From: Jannaschia seohaensis | GTDB taxonomy: Bacteria; Pseudomonadota; Alphaproteobacteria; Rhodobacterales; Rhodobacteraceae | Direction: 5' to 3' | NCBI RefSeq assembly: GCF_900116765.1 | Contig: NZ_UETC01000004.1 | Coordinates: 270,801-334,800, forward strand | DNA length: 64,000 bases | Part shown: in pieces, positions 1-7,952 of the stretch | How the letters are laid out: every line of letters begins with the position of its first letter | Numbering within the stretch: the first letter of the stretch is position 1 | Notes under the pieces: model-generated | What the model was told of the DNA's origin: nothing | The model's database searches: none | Seen by the model: the letters and a program-made list of their open reading frames with translations, nothing else | Translations under genes and position numbers: made by a program

Positions 1-410
1 GGACGATCGTGCAGGTCGGCGGGCAGGTCTGCCAGCCCTAGGTCGGCTCCCGTCAGTTCCGCATGGCTCGTTGTGCTGACGGGCTGTTGCCGCGACATTG
101 CGGCGACGTTCAGACCGCGTCCGTCGTTTCCCTTGAAGCAGTATCGGTGAGGATACCCAGGCAATCCCGCCGCAAGCAGAAACCGGTCGTGGAAGAAGTC
201 CAACGCCGCTAGGTCAAAGACCTCCTGCAGGGCGAGTATATCCGCCTGGGCGCTCGCAATGACCTTTGCCGTCTCAACCCTGTCAGCACGCGCAAGATCA
301 GTCGGGCGAAGCATCTCCCGCCGATCCTGATCCGAAGCGCCGTCAAGCGTTGGGCGTCCGTCGCGGGTGCGAAGCCGTAGGTTCTGAAGGTTGAAGGTCG
401 CTATTCGCAT
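1..410 (-). CDS. Endonuclease/exonuclease/phosphatase-family protein, N-terminal part (runs off the left edge)
   Basis: Reading the minus strand from an ATG at 408-410 gives an open frame of 136 codons with no stop before the window edge. The start reads MRIATFNLQNLRL, followed by ADILALQEV at about residues 54-62 and GNDGRGLNVAAMSR near 99-112. These are the first strand, the metal-binding Asn and Glu, and the central strand expected of the Mg-dependent EEP fold (exonuclease III/DNase I-like). Substrate cannot be told: members cleave DNA, RNA, phosphoinositides or other phosphodiesters. The catalytic His/Asp motifs of the C-terminal half lie outside the window, so integrity is unknown. Confidence 0.75.
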   Translation of the reverse strand, partial: MRIATFNLQNLRLRTRDGRPTLDGASDQDRREMLRPTDLARADRVETAKVIASAQADILALQEVFDLAALDFFHDRFLLAAGLPGYPHRYCFKGNDGRGLNVAAMSRQQPVSTTSHAELTGADLGLADLPADLHDR

Positions 411-499
411 GGCGCCTATCCCTGCACGGTGGTCAGCGTGAACTGCACCGAGCTTACTGCAATCGTCCTCTCGAAGTAGCAGGAGGAGCGCCGTGTCGA

Positions 500-870
500 G
501 TGCCCTTACATCATGGCTGGGAAACCGATGCAGAAAGCTCGCGGCGCCCTCGGACTGATGGCGGCTCGCCGCTCGCTGGGGAAAGCTTCAACGGTCGGCT
601 CCGTGAAGAATACCTGAACGCGCACCTCTTCGGTGGTCCGCACCTTGCCCGCCGATTGACTGCGGCATGGCGCGACGACGACAACCATCACCGCTCGCAT
701 ACGCGCCTCGACGGGCTCACGCCGCGGGAATATTTCAACAGGTCAGAGAGGGACCCAACCCGGAGCGGACTCAGCTTCTTATCGAGGACAACAAGGGGAG
801 CGGGTCACCTGGCTTTTTCATGCGCTACCGAAGGCAGGCCAGCTTGACCCAGGAGGCAGATCTTCCGACA
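500..870 (+). pseudogene. IS3-family transposase (OrfB), C-terminal remnant
   Basis: From about 584 the frame reads SFNGRLREEYLNAHLF, and later HHRSHTRLDGLTPREYF. This is the C-terminal end of the rve/DDE integrase domain of IS3-type OrfB proteins, including the last catalytic Glu in the LREEYLN segment. After about 745 the similarity moves to another frame (a REGPNPERTQL segment), so there is at least one frameshift. The first two-thirds of the transposase and OrfA are absent. The scar marks the left part of the accessory region. Confidence 0.7.
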
Positions 871-2060
871 GGTAAGAAATACTGAAGTCAGGCCTTCTGG
901 CCCAGCGGGCTCAGCGCACGCATGAAACGAGGCATCCAGTTGAGAAGCTTGGCGACGGCTCCGCGTCGTTGCGGAGCCGCCTTGCGGTTATGAAGATCGA
1001 ATTCCTCCTGCGAAGGCAGTTTCGGTAGCAGATCGGCTTTTCTGATCTTCGTTGCACTTACCGTCATTTGACACATCACTCGATACACACTCGTTACGCT
1101 CTTGCGTGTCGCCCTGGCGGGAACACGACCGCTTACTCTCATCACGATACCGGTGGGAGGCGACGCGATGAACATTACCAGTTGGTCATTTCGCCGGACC
1201 TTCCGAAAACAATTCTGGCCGCGGCGGTCGAAAACAGCAGAAACCGATGACAATCGGCCAACATTCAGGCGGTGGCAAGTGACCTGCATCTGGTCGTCTG
1301 TCGGTTGAAGTCCTGCGCCATGGGGCGCTAGGCTAACGGCGGCACGCTGTGCATCTTTGTCTCGACGTGACTCCGGCGGCGGTATCGTTCCGGGCCACCC
1401 TGGGACCGACGGCGGGCCTGTCCCACGATCGTCGTCTCCACAGCGCAAGGCTGAGAAATTCTCGGTACATACGGCCTTGTTTCGGGCCATGGTGACGGCT
1501 GAGATGGCCGTCCATGGCATCGCGTTGCTTCGGGTAGGATCATGGCGTGAGCGCCGCGGTCGGCAATGGCGTCATAGCATTTGCGCGTGTCCTAGGCGAC
1601 CTCGGCATTAATGCTGCTGAGCCGTTCGTCCGCTGGGATCTAGCCGAGCAGGTCCGTCAGCAATGGCACGTCGCCGATATGGTTTCCGGTGACCTCGATC
1701 GCGCGGGTTTTCAGTGGTTCCTCATTAATCCCGAGCCACCTCTGTCCCCATATCTGCTGCATATGTGTACAATGGACAGAGTGGGGAGGATCTCGCAACG
1801 TGGCGATATTGATCCGGGCCGGGGGGACTTTGCACTTTACACGCCACGGCTGTCTTCGGCAGCTATGGATCAGGCGCATGCATAGAATTGTCGCAAAAGA
1901 GAGCGAAAACGGCCCGAAAGTCGCCACCGTGCCCGCTTATTGTCCGGTCTGCAATCGGGCTTCCATGTCGTTTTCAAGGTCGAAAACAGGTACGGTCAAC
2001 TTGGCGAAATGCTCCCCTGTAATTCCCTTGCCTCGCCTTGCGCGGAACGCATTCAGTTCT
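871..2060. other. About 1.2 kb without a supportable gene
   Basis: All six frames are broken or have a composition unlike the neighbours. The longest minus-strand frame (888-1520) shows no recognisable motif and is rich in Arg/Pro/Cys in the manner of antisense frames. Its last 59 codons, starting from an internal ATG near 1064, could be a small protein but nothing supports it. The stretch reads as decayed mobile-element DNA between the IS3 scar and the cold-shock gene. Confidence 0.5.
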
Positions 2061-2726
2061 ATGAACAACAAGGGAATAGCCGAAGACTCAGCTTCGGAGA
2101 ACCGCTTGCAGCACTGTGTGCCGGCGATCGAATTCGGTCGGGAGGAGGAGCCCCGTATTGTCGGGGGTAGGATAAAATGGTTTGATCCAGAGCGAGGCTT
2201 TGGCTTCGTGCAGTCCGAAGAGGTAGACTGCGATATACTGTTGCATGCCAACGTCCTTAGTGAGTTCGGACAAACTTCGATCAGCAGCGGAAGTCTGGTC
2301 AGGATTCTTGTTCAGGATCGCGCTCGCGGACTGCAGGCCGTCGAGTTAATCTCCGTGAAAACGCCGAACCCAGACGGCCCTGTCGGTACCGGGCATGATT
2401 TGACCGACCTCACACGGCCAGTCGACAGTTCCGTGCCCTATCTGCCCGCGCGCGTAAAGTGGTTCGATCACACGAAAGGCTTCGGCTTCGCAAACACCTT
2501 TCGCGACGACAGGGATGTCTTCCTGCATGCCAGCGTCCTGCAACGCTTTGGCTTAACCAAATTGGCGCCTGCTGAAGCGATCTGTCTGCGTGCCGTCGAT
2601 CGTGAGAACGGTCGCGTGGCCGTAGAAGTTCGGCGTTGGAACTTCCCGCCACCCACAGTCGCCCATTCTGATGCGACATCCTTGGAAGGCGATTCAAGGT
2701 CTCACCAAGACGAAGGCAAACTGTGA
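2061..2726 (+). CDS. Two-domain cold-shock protein
   Basis: This 221-residue protein has two cold-shock domains, at about residues 34-100 and 129-195. In the first, RNP1 reads RGFGFV (45-50) and RNP2 reads DILLH (58-62). In the second they read KGFGFA (139-144) and VFLH (153-156). Cold-shock domains bind single-stranded RNA or DNA and unwind or chaperone RNA; tandem-domain forms of about 170-220 residues occur in Rhodobacteraceae. The ATG at 2061 is chosen because the in-frame sequence upstream, open back to 1689, looks non-coding. The ribosome-binding site is weak and a start near 1878 cannot be excluded. Transcript partners are not evident. Confidence 0.8.
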   Translation: MNNKGIAEDSASENRLQHCVPAIEFGREEEPRIVGGRIKWFDPERGFGFVQSEEVDCDILLHANVLSEFGQTSISSGSLVRILVQDRARGLQAVELISVKTPNPDGPVGTGHDLTDLTRPVDSSVPYLPARVKWFDHTKGFGFANTFRDDRDVFLHASVLQRFGLTKLAPAEAICLRAVDRENGRVAVEVRRWNFPPPTVAHSDATSLEGDSRSHQDEGKL

Positions 2727-2804
2727 CAACGGCTGTCAGCGAGGCCCGACGCTGATGGAGAGAGGATCATCACATCTGGATGCCTCAGAAGCGTGGAAGC
2801 CGAA

Positions 2805-3470
2805 TTAGCTTATCCGGTTGAGGCGCGTCTCGATAACTTCGCCGAGTTCGGCGTCTATTCCCAATTCGGCCAGACGTCCCAGGGCGCGTTCCGCCTTGCA
2901 GCGGAAGACCGCATATTCGCGTCCATCGTCCTCGCTGACGACCGGATAGGTCAGTCGGTCGATTTGTAGCCCGACCAGAGCTGCGGTTCGCTGCAAGGGA
3001 AGAGGTGAAAGCGTGAGGAACGAGGTGCCACCCGCTTGCGTGACGATCCGGACCAAGCCATCGATGATGAGGGCCAGGCACTGCATCCTGCGAAGCCTCG
3101 ACCTTAAGTGATCGGACACAACGAGACGGGTTCCCTCCCAAGTCTTCTCTGGCGGGTAGGCCGCCGGATCGAACCCTATCGAGGGGCCTCCTGCCATGAG
3201 TCCCCGGGAGAAGTCGTTGAGCATATAGGTGTAAATGCCCCAGGAGGCATCACAAGGTTGGCAGCGCGCGCCCCCGATGACCTGCCCGCCTTCCAGGACG
3301 ATGGAGTATTTCGCCAAAGGCGTGTCATACTGGTCCATCTCCACGATCCCATCGGTCGGGAGCCGCCAGCCCAACTGGTCGACGAAGAAACTCTTCCTCA
3401 GCTTGAGAAAGTCATAGAAGGCAGACCCATGCAAATGCATGGTCGACATGTCGAACGTTACGCTGCGCAT
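2805..3470 (-). CDS. LuxI-family acyl-homoserine-lactone synthase
   Basis: This 221-residue enzyme should make an acyl-homoserine lactone signal from S-adenosylmethionine and an acyl carrier protein-bound acyl chain in the cytoplasm. The family's invariant residues are all visible: R25, F29 and W35 in LRKSFFVDQLGW, D46 and D49 in MDQYDTP, R69 in GGARC, F87, and E112/R115 in WEGTRLVV. Length is typical. It lies 114 bp downstream of a luxR-type gene on the same strand, so the two may be co-transcribed. I see no clear lux box upstream. The acyl chain length cannot be predicted from sequence alone. Confidence 0.92.
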   Translation of the reverse strand: MRSVTFDMSTMHLHGSAFYDFLKLRKSFFVDQLGWRLPTDGIVEMDQYDTPLAKYSIVLEGGQVIGGARCQPCDASWGIYTYMLNDFSRGLMAGGPSIGFDPAAYPPEKTWEGTRLVVSDHLRSRLRRMQCLALIIDGLVRIVTQAGGTSFLTLSPLPLQRTAALVGLQIDRLTYPVVSEDDGREYAVFRCKAERALGRLAELGIDAELGEVIETRLNRIS

Positions 3471-3584
3471 CTGCTGCTCGTGCCCTTTTTGGGCTAAAAA
3501 GGCAGATATCTTAGGTAAATGTTAACGTCTAACCGGAGGTGAGAGCGTCATGGTCGTCAAGTGAGGTATTAATCACACAGGCGC

Positions 3585-4202
3585 TCAGAGCAGGCCGTAT
3601 CCTACCGCCAGGGAGACCGCATGCGGGGTCGTCCGCGCACCGAGCTTGTCCTTGGCGCTCCGGAGGCGCTGCTTCACGGCCCCTTCCGAGATGGAGAGCT
3701 TGAATGCGATCTCCTTGATGAGCTCTCCGTCTCTGATCGCGGCCAGGACCTCAGTCTCGGCTTCGGTGACGTCGTCCGGCGCTGTCAGATCGGAAAACAG
3801 AAGCTCCAGCCTGCGCTCGAGTTCCTTTATCTCACTCGGCTCGAACTCTCTATCGGAGCGGCAAAAATTTCCGAAGCTTCTGATGCTCGCATCTTGTTCG
3901 TCCCGGATCGAGATCGCCGCACCGAAGTTGAGGTCGTATCGCGCGGCCTCCCGCAGGACCCCGGCTGTATCAGAAATGTCGATCTCGCTCCATCGAATGG
4001 AGCCCACGTTGCAATAGACCCACCGGAGTACGGGATCCATCATCAGCAGACCCTGCTGGGTGTACTTGTGCACCCATGGGCGTGGTAGATCGTTATACTC
4101 GAATTCAGGAAGCAGGAACTCGATCCGGAAAGCGATGTAGAATCCGGCATTCGCCATCTCATCGAAACCGTAGTCCCGGATCTGGGATTCGGTGACCGTC
4201 AT
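3585..4202 (-). CDS. LuxR-family transcriptional regulator with autoinducer-binding domain
   Basis: This 205-residue protein has an N-terminal autoinducer-binding domain (about 15-140) and a C-terminal LuxR-type helix-turn-helix (about 145-205). Ligand-pocket residues are visible: W43 and Y47 in PWVHKYTQQG, D56/P57 in MMDPVLRW, and W71. The HTH reads EIAFKLSISEGAVKQRL, with the usual TEAETEVL lead-in. It precedes luxI on the same strand and is probably its cognate acyl-homoserine-lactone receptor. The protein is slightly short compared with LuxR/TraR (about 235-250 residues), but both domains are complete. Confidence 0.9.
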   Translation of the reverse strand: MTVTESQIRDYGFDEMANAGFYIAFRIEFLLPEFEYNDLPRPWVHKYTQQGLLMMDPVLRWVYCNVGSIRWSEIDISDTAGVLREAARYDLNFGAAISIRDEQDASIRSFGNFCRSDREFEPSEIKELERRLELLFSDLTAPDDVTEAETEVLAAIRDGELIKEIAFKLSISEGAVKQRLRSAKDKLGARTTPHAVSLAVGYGLL

Positions 4203-4324
4203 GTCGAAGAACCTTCGGTCACAACGGCGTTGCGTCGCCTACTCCCAGTCGGATAACGAGAAGCGACGGTGGGCACAGCGCGCGTAGTATGGCCCCTCAT
4301 GAAGGTCGATCGAGGGACGAAAAC

Positions 4325-4825
4325 ATGGATAAAGCTACTCAGCTCATCGGCCTGTTCGATGGCCTCGATGAGATGAGTCCGAGCGGATACGCCATCGGGC
4401 TCCATCTCAGCTTCACGACGTCGAAGTACATCTTCCAGGCATATCCCCGTGAGTGGATGGAGGTGTACTCGCGCAAAGGTCTGATCTTGCAGGATCCCAC
4501 CATTCGCTGGGGGGTCGAGAACACCGGCGCGATACGCTGGTCCGATCTGGAGCGCTCGGACCCGGGCGGCGTCATCAACGAGGCTCGCTTGCACGGCTTG
4601 GTCGAGGGCGTCTCCATTTCGTTTGCGACAGATAGCTCCCGATCCCTGGCCAGCTTCGCCACGCCAGGCGAACGTTTCGACGACGCGACCGTGGCGGAGC
4701 TCTCCGGAAGGCTCCGCAAGATGCACGAGATCACCGCCGATATCGAAGCGGATTCTCCAGAGGACGAGCGTATCCGACGCTTCGCAGCCTCTTTGTCCGT
4801 CAGGGGATCCCACGGCGGCTCCTAA
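4325..4825 (+). CDS. Stand-alone autoinducer-binding domain protein (LuxR-type, no HTH)
   Basis: This 166-residue protein aligns by eye with the N-terminal domain of the LuxR regulator encoded divergently at 3585-4202. Shared positions include W44 and Y48 (EWMEVYSRKG), D57/P58 (LQDPTIRW) and W72 (AIRWSDL). It stops after about 140 domain residues plus a short polar tail, and no HTH can be found in any frame downstream, so the lack of a DNA-binding domain looks genuine. The ATG at 4325 has a GAGGGA ribosome-binding site. HTH-less LuxR relatives such as TrlR act as anti-activators by forming mixed dimers; that role here is inference. Confidence 0.8.
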   Translation: MDKATQLIGLFDGLDEMSPSGYAIGLHLSFTTSKYIFQAYPREWMEVYSRKGLILQDPTIRWGVENTGAIRWSDLERSDPGGVINEARLHGLVEGVSISFATDSSRSLASFATPGERFDDATVAELSGRLRKMHEITADIEADSPEDERIRRFAASLSVRGSHGGS

Positions 4826-5130
4826 GCCCGTCTGATGGGGCCTGCCGTCGCCCTAGGCGAAAGGTCTGCAGGTTCGTCTGGGTCGCCGAAGAAATCTATC
4901 TCTGCGGCGAGGGACAGGGTCAGACCATCGACGCGATGGGGCGGACTGGAGAGATAAGGATCTGCTTTGACGAGGCGTGTGGGCGTCCGTGGGTCGAAGC
5001 CCTCTTTGATCAAGGCGCGCGCCAGCAAGCAGGTGGCTCGCTCCAGCGCGATTATGCTAACTCCTTCTGCCCAGGCGGTCGATGTCCGCCGCCCTGCGAT
5101 GAAGGTCTCGTCGTGAAGTATCGTCAACAT
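4822..5130 (-). CDS. Hypothetical protein, about 102 residues
   Basis: The frame overlaps the stop of the convergent autoinducer-binding gene by 4 bp. The protein has a helical centre (LERATCLLARALIKEGF), a short acidic C-terminal half and no membrane segment. I recognise no family. Its composition resembles a real soluble protein more than the surrounding shadow frames do, and tight convergent packing also favours a gene, but the ribosome-binding site is poor. It may belong to the quorum-sensing cluster. Confidence 0.45.
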   Translation of the reverse strand: MLTILHDETFIAGRRTSTAWAEGVSIIALERATCLLARALIKEGFDPRTPTRLVKADPYLSSPPHRVDGLTLSLAAEIDFFGDPDEPADLSPRATAGPIRRA

Positions 5131-5700
5131 CGAGCATTACCAATTTTCCGTAACTTATCGACTTGCACGCTGACAACAGTTCGACCGACATGCGGTTTCC
5201 TGGGGGCCTATTCGCGTCACAATGTTGGAGCTAACGATGCGTCAACGGCCATTCCCGGCCCTCGACTAGGCCGGGAGGGGGGTGGCCGCCTCATGCTCTG
5301 GTCCGGCCCTATCGGAGCAGAGCAGCGGAGGCCGACGTAAGCTCGCCTGTCGCCCAATCTGAAACAGAGCGTTCGTGAATATGAGTGGGGCCTGAACTTT
5401 TGGCAATGCAGCCCCGGGTCATTCCGTTTGCTAGAAAGTTCAGGCGGCACATGTTTGTAAGTGGTTATAAGTTAAGATAAGTGGTGTTCGTGTTACGGAT
5501 GCCGGACAGCCTAAGTGGTGTCGCTTCGCTGAGACAGACAGCGCCTCTAGTGAGAGGGAGCTGTTTCAAGGCGAAAGGTTCTGTCCGGTATCTTCCGTTT
5601 TGTCGCGAGTATGGTTGCAAGGAATATCGGTTAGCCAGTTGCTCGGCTTGGGTGCGCGTGGCGGGGTGAACTGTAACGAATGTTGGAGTTCCCCCGGTTT
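5131..5700. other. Intergenic accessory DNA without a gene
   Basis: No frame here carries a recognisable protein. The stretch contains the inverted repeat at 5390-5445 and AT-richer DNA at 5450-5480. Near 5690-5715, just before the IS630 scar, is a segment resembling insertion-sequence ends (a run of C followed by GGTTTTGTGGAC). It reads as debris of insertions. Confidence 0.5.
5390..5445. repeat. Perfect 11-bp inverted repeat with a 34-nt loop
   Basis: GCCTGAACTTT at 5390-5400 is the exact reverse complement of AAAGTTCAGGC at 5435-5445. No gene lies close enough on either side to make it an obvious terminator. It may be a relic end pair of a small mobile element or a protein-binding site. 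Confidence 0.55.
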
Positions 5701-5750
5701 TGTGGACGGTTATGGGCTAGAGACCTCTAGTGTGCCGAGTCTGACGCTCG

Positions 5751-6050
5751 CTACCTGTTCCCCCTGATTTCGTCGAGGGCGTCGAGGGCGCGGCGTTCGC
5801 GGGCGAGGATGTTCTGGGCCGACTTGGTCCAGGTGAAGGTCTTCGGGCCGGCGTTGTGCTGGAGGAGGTAGTCGTAGATGGCAGCTTCCAGGTCGCCGAC
5901 GCTGGTGTCGCTGCCGCGCCGGATGCGCTTGGCCGTGATCTCGGCGAAGAACCGTTCGACGAGGTACAGCCAGGACGCGCTGGTCGGCGTGAAGTGCAGC
6001 CGGAAGCGCGGGTGCTGCGACAGCCAGGCCTTCACCTCTGGCGTCTTGTG
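5751..6050 (-). pseudogene. IS630-family transposase, C-terminal remnant
   Basis: The minus-strand frame reads THKTPEVKAWLSQHPRF, then HFTPTSASWLYLVERFF and later HNAGPKTFTWTK. These are the last third of the IS630 DDE transposase, including the Glu-containing LVERFFAEIT segment (third catalytic position). The N-terminal HTH and the first two catalytic Asp are missing. Homology begins abruptly at about 6050, where it abuts a fragment of a different insertion-sequence family, so this is a truncated, non-functional scar. Confidence 0.8.
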
Positions 6051-6052
6051 GG

Positions 6053-6127
6053 TGTCCGGAACTTGTGCCGGTCGAGAAGCTCGCATTCGAAGGTGGCGAA
6101 GAAGCTTTCACACATCGCGTTGTCGTA
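6053..6127 (-). pseudogene. IS3-family transposase fragment (about 25 codons)
   Basis: A short minus-strand stretch reads YDNAMCESFFATFECELL followed by DRHKFRT. This is the block around the conserved Asn/Glu of IS3-type OrfB integrase domains (usual form YDNAMAESFFATLE). It is joined in a different frame to the IS630 remnant on one side and overlaps the start of the IS5 segment on the other. It records at least two successive insertion or deletion events. Confidence 0.7.
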
Positions 6128-6182
6128 TGGGAGACGACCCTCGAGGCGCTCAACGAAGGCGCCGCCGAGCTCGAGCACCCGC
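6126..6182 (+). repeat. Left copy of a 57-bp direct repeat (IS5 transposase segment)
   Basis: This segment is nearly identical (about three mismatches) to 20052-20108, in the same orientation. On the plus strand both encode LEALNEGAAELEHP, a piece of an IS5-type transposase. Here the similarity ends after the repeat and the integrative element begins; in the right copy the transposase continues for about 400 bp. The pair brackets 13.9 kb containing the integrase module and the Zorya operon. Confidence 0.8.
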
Positions 6183-6245
6183 GCGCCGTTCCTGCGAGAT
6201 GGCAGACCCAACCCGAGACAGGGGGCAGGGCAGCCATACCCGACG

Positions 6246-7157
6246 ATGGCCCCGATCGATATTGCACGGATGGCGATGGCCCCCCCGTGCGTTCCGAAGG
6301 ACAACGCGAGGTGGTTCATTGCGTCCAGCTACGCCCAGCCCGACGCCCGGTCCCATGCTGCGCAGGCGGAGCGGGGCACGTTCTGGGCGCTGCCGGTGGA
6401 CGTCGATAGCGGCAACCCCTCGCTGGAGGCCGTGGAAGCTGCGTTGATGGCGGTCTTGGGGGACGTGCGGTGGCTGGTCTACTCCAGCCGCTCCGCCACC
6501 GAGGACGCCCGCAAATGGCGAGCCTTGGTGCCGCTGGAGGGACCCTTGCCGGGCGCTGATTACGCGGACACGCAAGCCGCCTTCTTTGCACTGCTGGACG
6601 CCGAGGGCCTTGCCTGCGATCCCGCTCTGACGCGACCCGGACAACTGATCTACACCCCAAACCGGGGCGCGTTCTACACCTACTCGCTTCGGAGCGACCC
6701 GCCGCGTCTGACATTGACCGCAAGCGCGGTGGTCCGGCAGCGTGAGGCCGACCGGAGCTTGCGCGCCGCGGCCGAGGCAGCGCAGCACGCCCGGACCGAG
6801 AGGCTGCGTCTGGAACGGCTTGAGCAGCTACGTGACGGACCATCGCCCATCGAAGCATTCAACGCGGCAAATCCGGTTCCCGATCTTTTGGCGCATTACG
6901 GGTACCTCCGGGCGGGCGCGTCCTGCGACTGGCGTAGTCCGATGCAAACCAGCAAGTCCTACGCCACCCGCGCGGCCTCCGACTGGTGGGTGAGCCTGTC
7001 CGCCTCCGACGCGTCCTCAGGCTTGGGGGCGGTTTCGAGAGCAGGCGCGGCCTACGGCGATGCCTTCGATCTTTTCGTTCACTTCGAGCACGGCGGGAAC
7101 CGCGAGACCGCATTGAGGGCCGTGCTGGCCGGACTGTGGGAGGGCGGCTCATGCTGA
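6246..7157 (+). CDS. Primase-like/replication protein of an integrative element
   Basis: This protein has about 303 residues from the ATG at 6246; a second ATG at 6270 is possible because the MAMAPPCVPKDNARWF block begins there. Recognisable segments are an N-terminal region with PVDVDSGNPSLEAVE and VYSSRSATEDARKWRALVPL, then a C-terminal CHC2/DUF-like domain with DWRSPMQTSKSYATR and a serine-rich WWVSLSASDASSG. Proteins of this kind sit beside DUF3987 helicase genes in prophages and integrative elements and are thought to prime or control replication. Its stop overlaps the DUF3987 start by 7 bp. I recognise the type but no named gene. Confidence 0.65.
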   Translation: MAPIDIARMAMAPPCVPKDNARWFIASSYAQPDARSHAAQAERGTFWALPVDVDSGNPSLEAVEAALMAVLGDVRWLVYSSRSATEDARKWRALVPLEGPLPGADYADTQAAFFALLDAEGLACDPALTRPGQLIYTPNRGAFYTYSLRSDPPRLTLTASAVVRQREADRSLRAAAEAAQHARTERLRLERLEQLRDGPSPIEAFNAANPVPDLLAHYGYLRAGASCDWRSPMQTSKSYATRAASDWWVSLSASDASSGLGAVSRAGAAYGDAFDLFVHFEHGGNRETALRAVLAGLWEGGSC

Positions 7158-7952
7158 TCCCCATCGCGCCATCAGTTCCGGCCCCTGATCCGATGGACGG
7201 CGAGCCGGAGCCGTCTGATGCCATGGCCGTGCAGGCTGCTGACCCTAACGCTTGGCCCGCGCCGGACATGCGGCTCCTTTCGCCCGATCTGCCGCCCGCT
7301 CCGCCGCTACCGCTGAAAGACGTATTGTCGCCCCGCGCGGCCGCATGGGTCGCGGCGACGGCCGAGGGCGCGGGCGCGCCCGCCGATTATGTCTTGGCTG
7401 CGCTTCTTGCCGTGGCATCCGCCGCAATGGGCAACGCGCGTTGGGTGACGATCTGGCCGGGGTGGTCCGAGCCGCCGACCCTCTGGACGATGGCGATAGG
7501 CAACCCCAGCGCGGGGAAGTCGCCCGCCATCGCCTCCGTTCTGGCGCCCTTGGAGGCGGCGGAGCGGCCCTTGCGCCGGGAGGCCGAGGACGCGCGGGAC
7601 GCATGGGCGAAGTCCGCCAAGTTGGCGGAGGTAAAGGCGGAGGCATGGAAGGCTGCCGTCAAGGCGGCGCTGAAGAAGGGCACCGAGCCGCCGGAGTTGC
7701 CCGAGGACGCGCGCACGGGCGAGCCGCCGCATCTGCCACGTCTAGTGATCCGTGACGCCACCGTGGAGAAGGTGGGCACGATCCTGCATGCCCATGCGGG
7801 CCAAAACGTTGACGGTCACGTTGCGCACGCCGAACACGACAACCCTGCCCAACACGACGGAGGCAGACCGGAGCTATGCGCTGGACCTGCTGGAACGCTG
7901 GGGGCTGGTGGCGCCGCCCGCGCAGGGCGTTGACCTGATCGAGGATGACTGA
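7151..7952 (+). pseudogene. DUF3987 (primase-helicase-like) gene, internally deleted and frameshifted
   Basis: From the ATG at 7151 the frame shows a typical DUF3987 N-terminal half: AAWVAATAEGAG, a membrane-like alanine-rich helix, WPGWSEPPTLW and a Walker A-like GNPSAGKSPA. This is followed by a coiled segment and PRLVIRDATVEKVG. At about 7795-7812 the frame is lost and a short different frame (SYALDLLERWGLV) runs to a stop at 7952. Intact relatives are much longer, with a Walker B region that is absent here. I infer an internal deletion plus frameshift; ATPase function is lost. Confidence 0.7.

Noticed and set aside
888..1520. 210-codon minus-strand frame
   Set aside because: No motif, odd composition and no ribosome-binding site; neighbouring DNA is IS debris.
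3471..4324. Search for a lux box between luxI, luxR and the solo domain gene
   Set aside because: No convincing 18-20-bp palindrome with the usual CTG/CAG half-sites was found, so none is reported.
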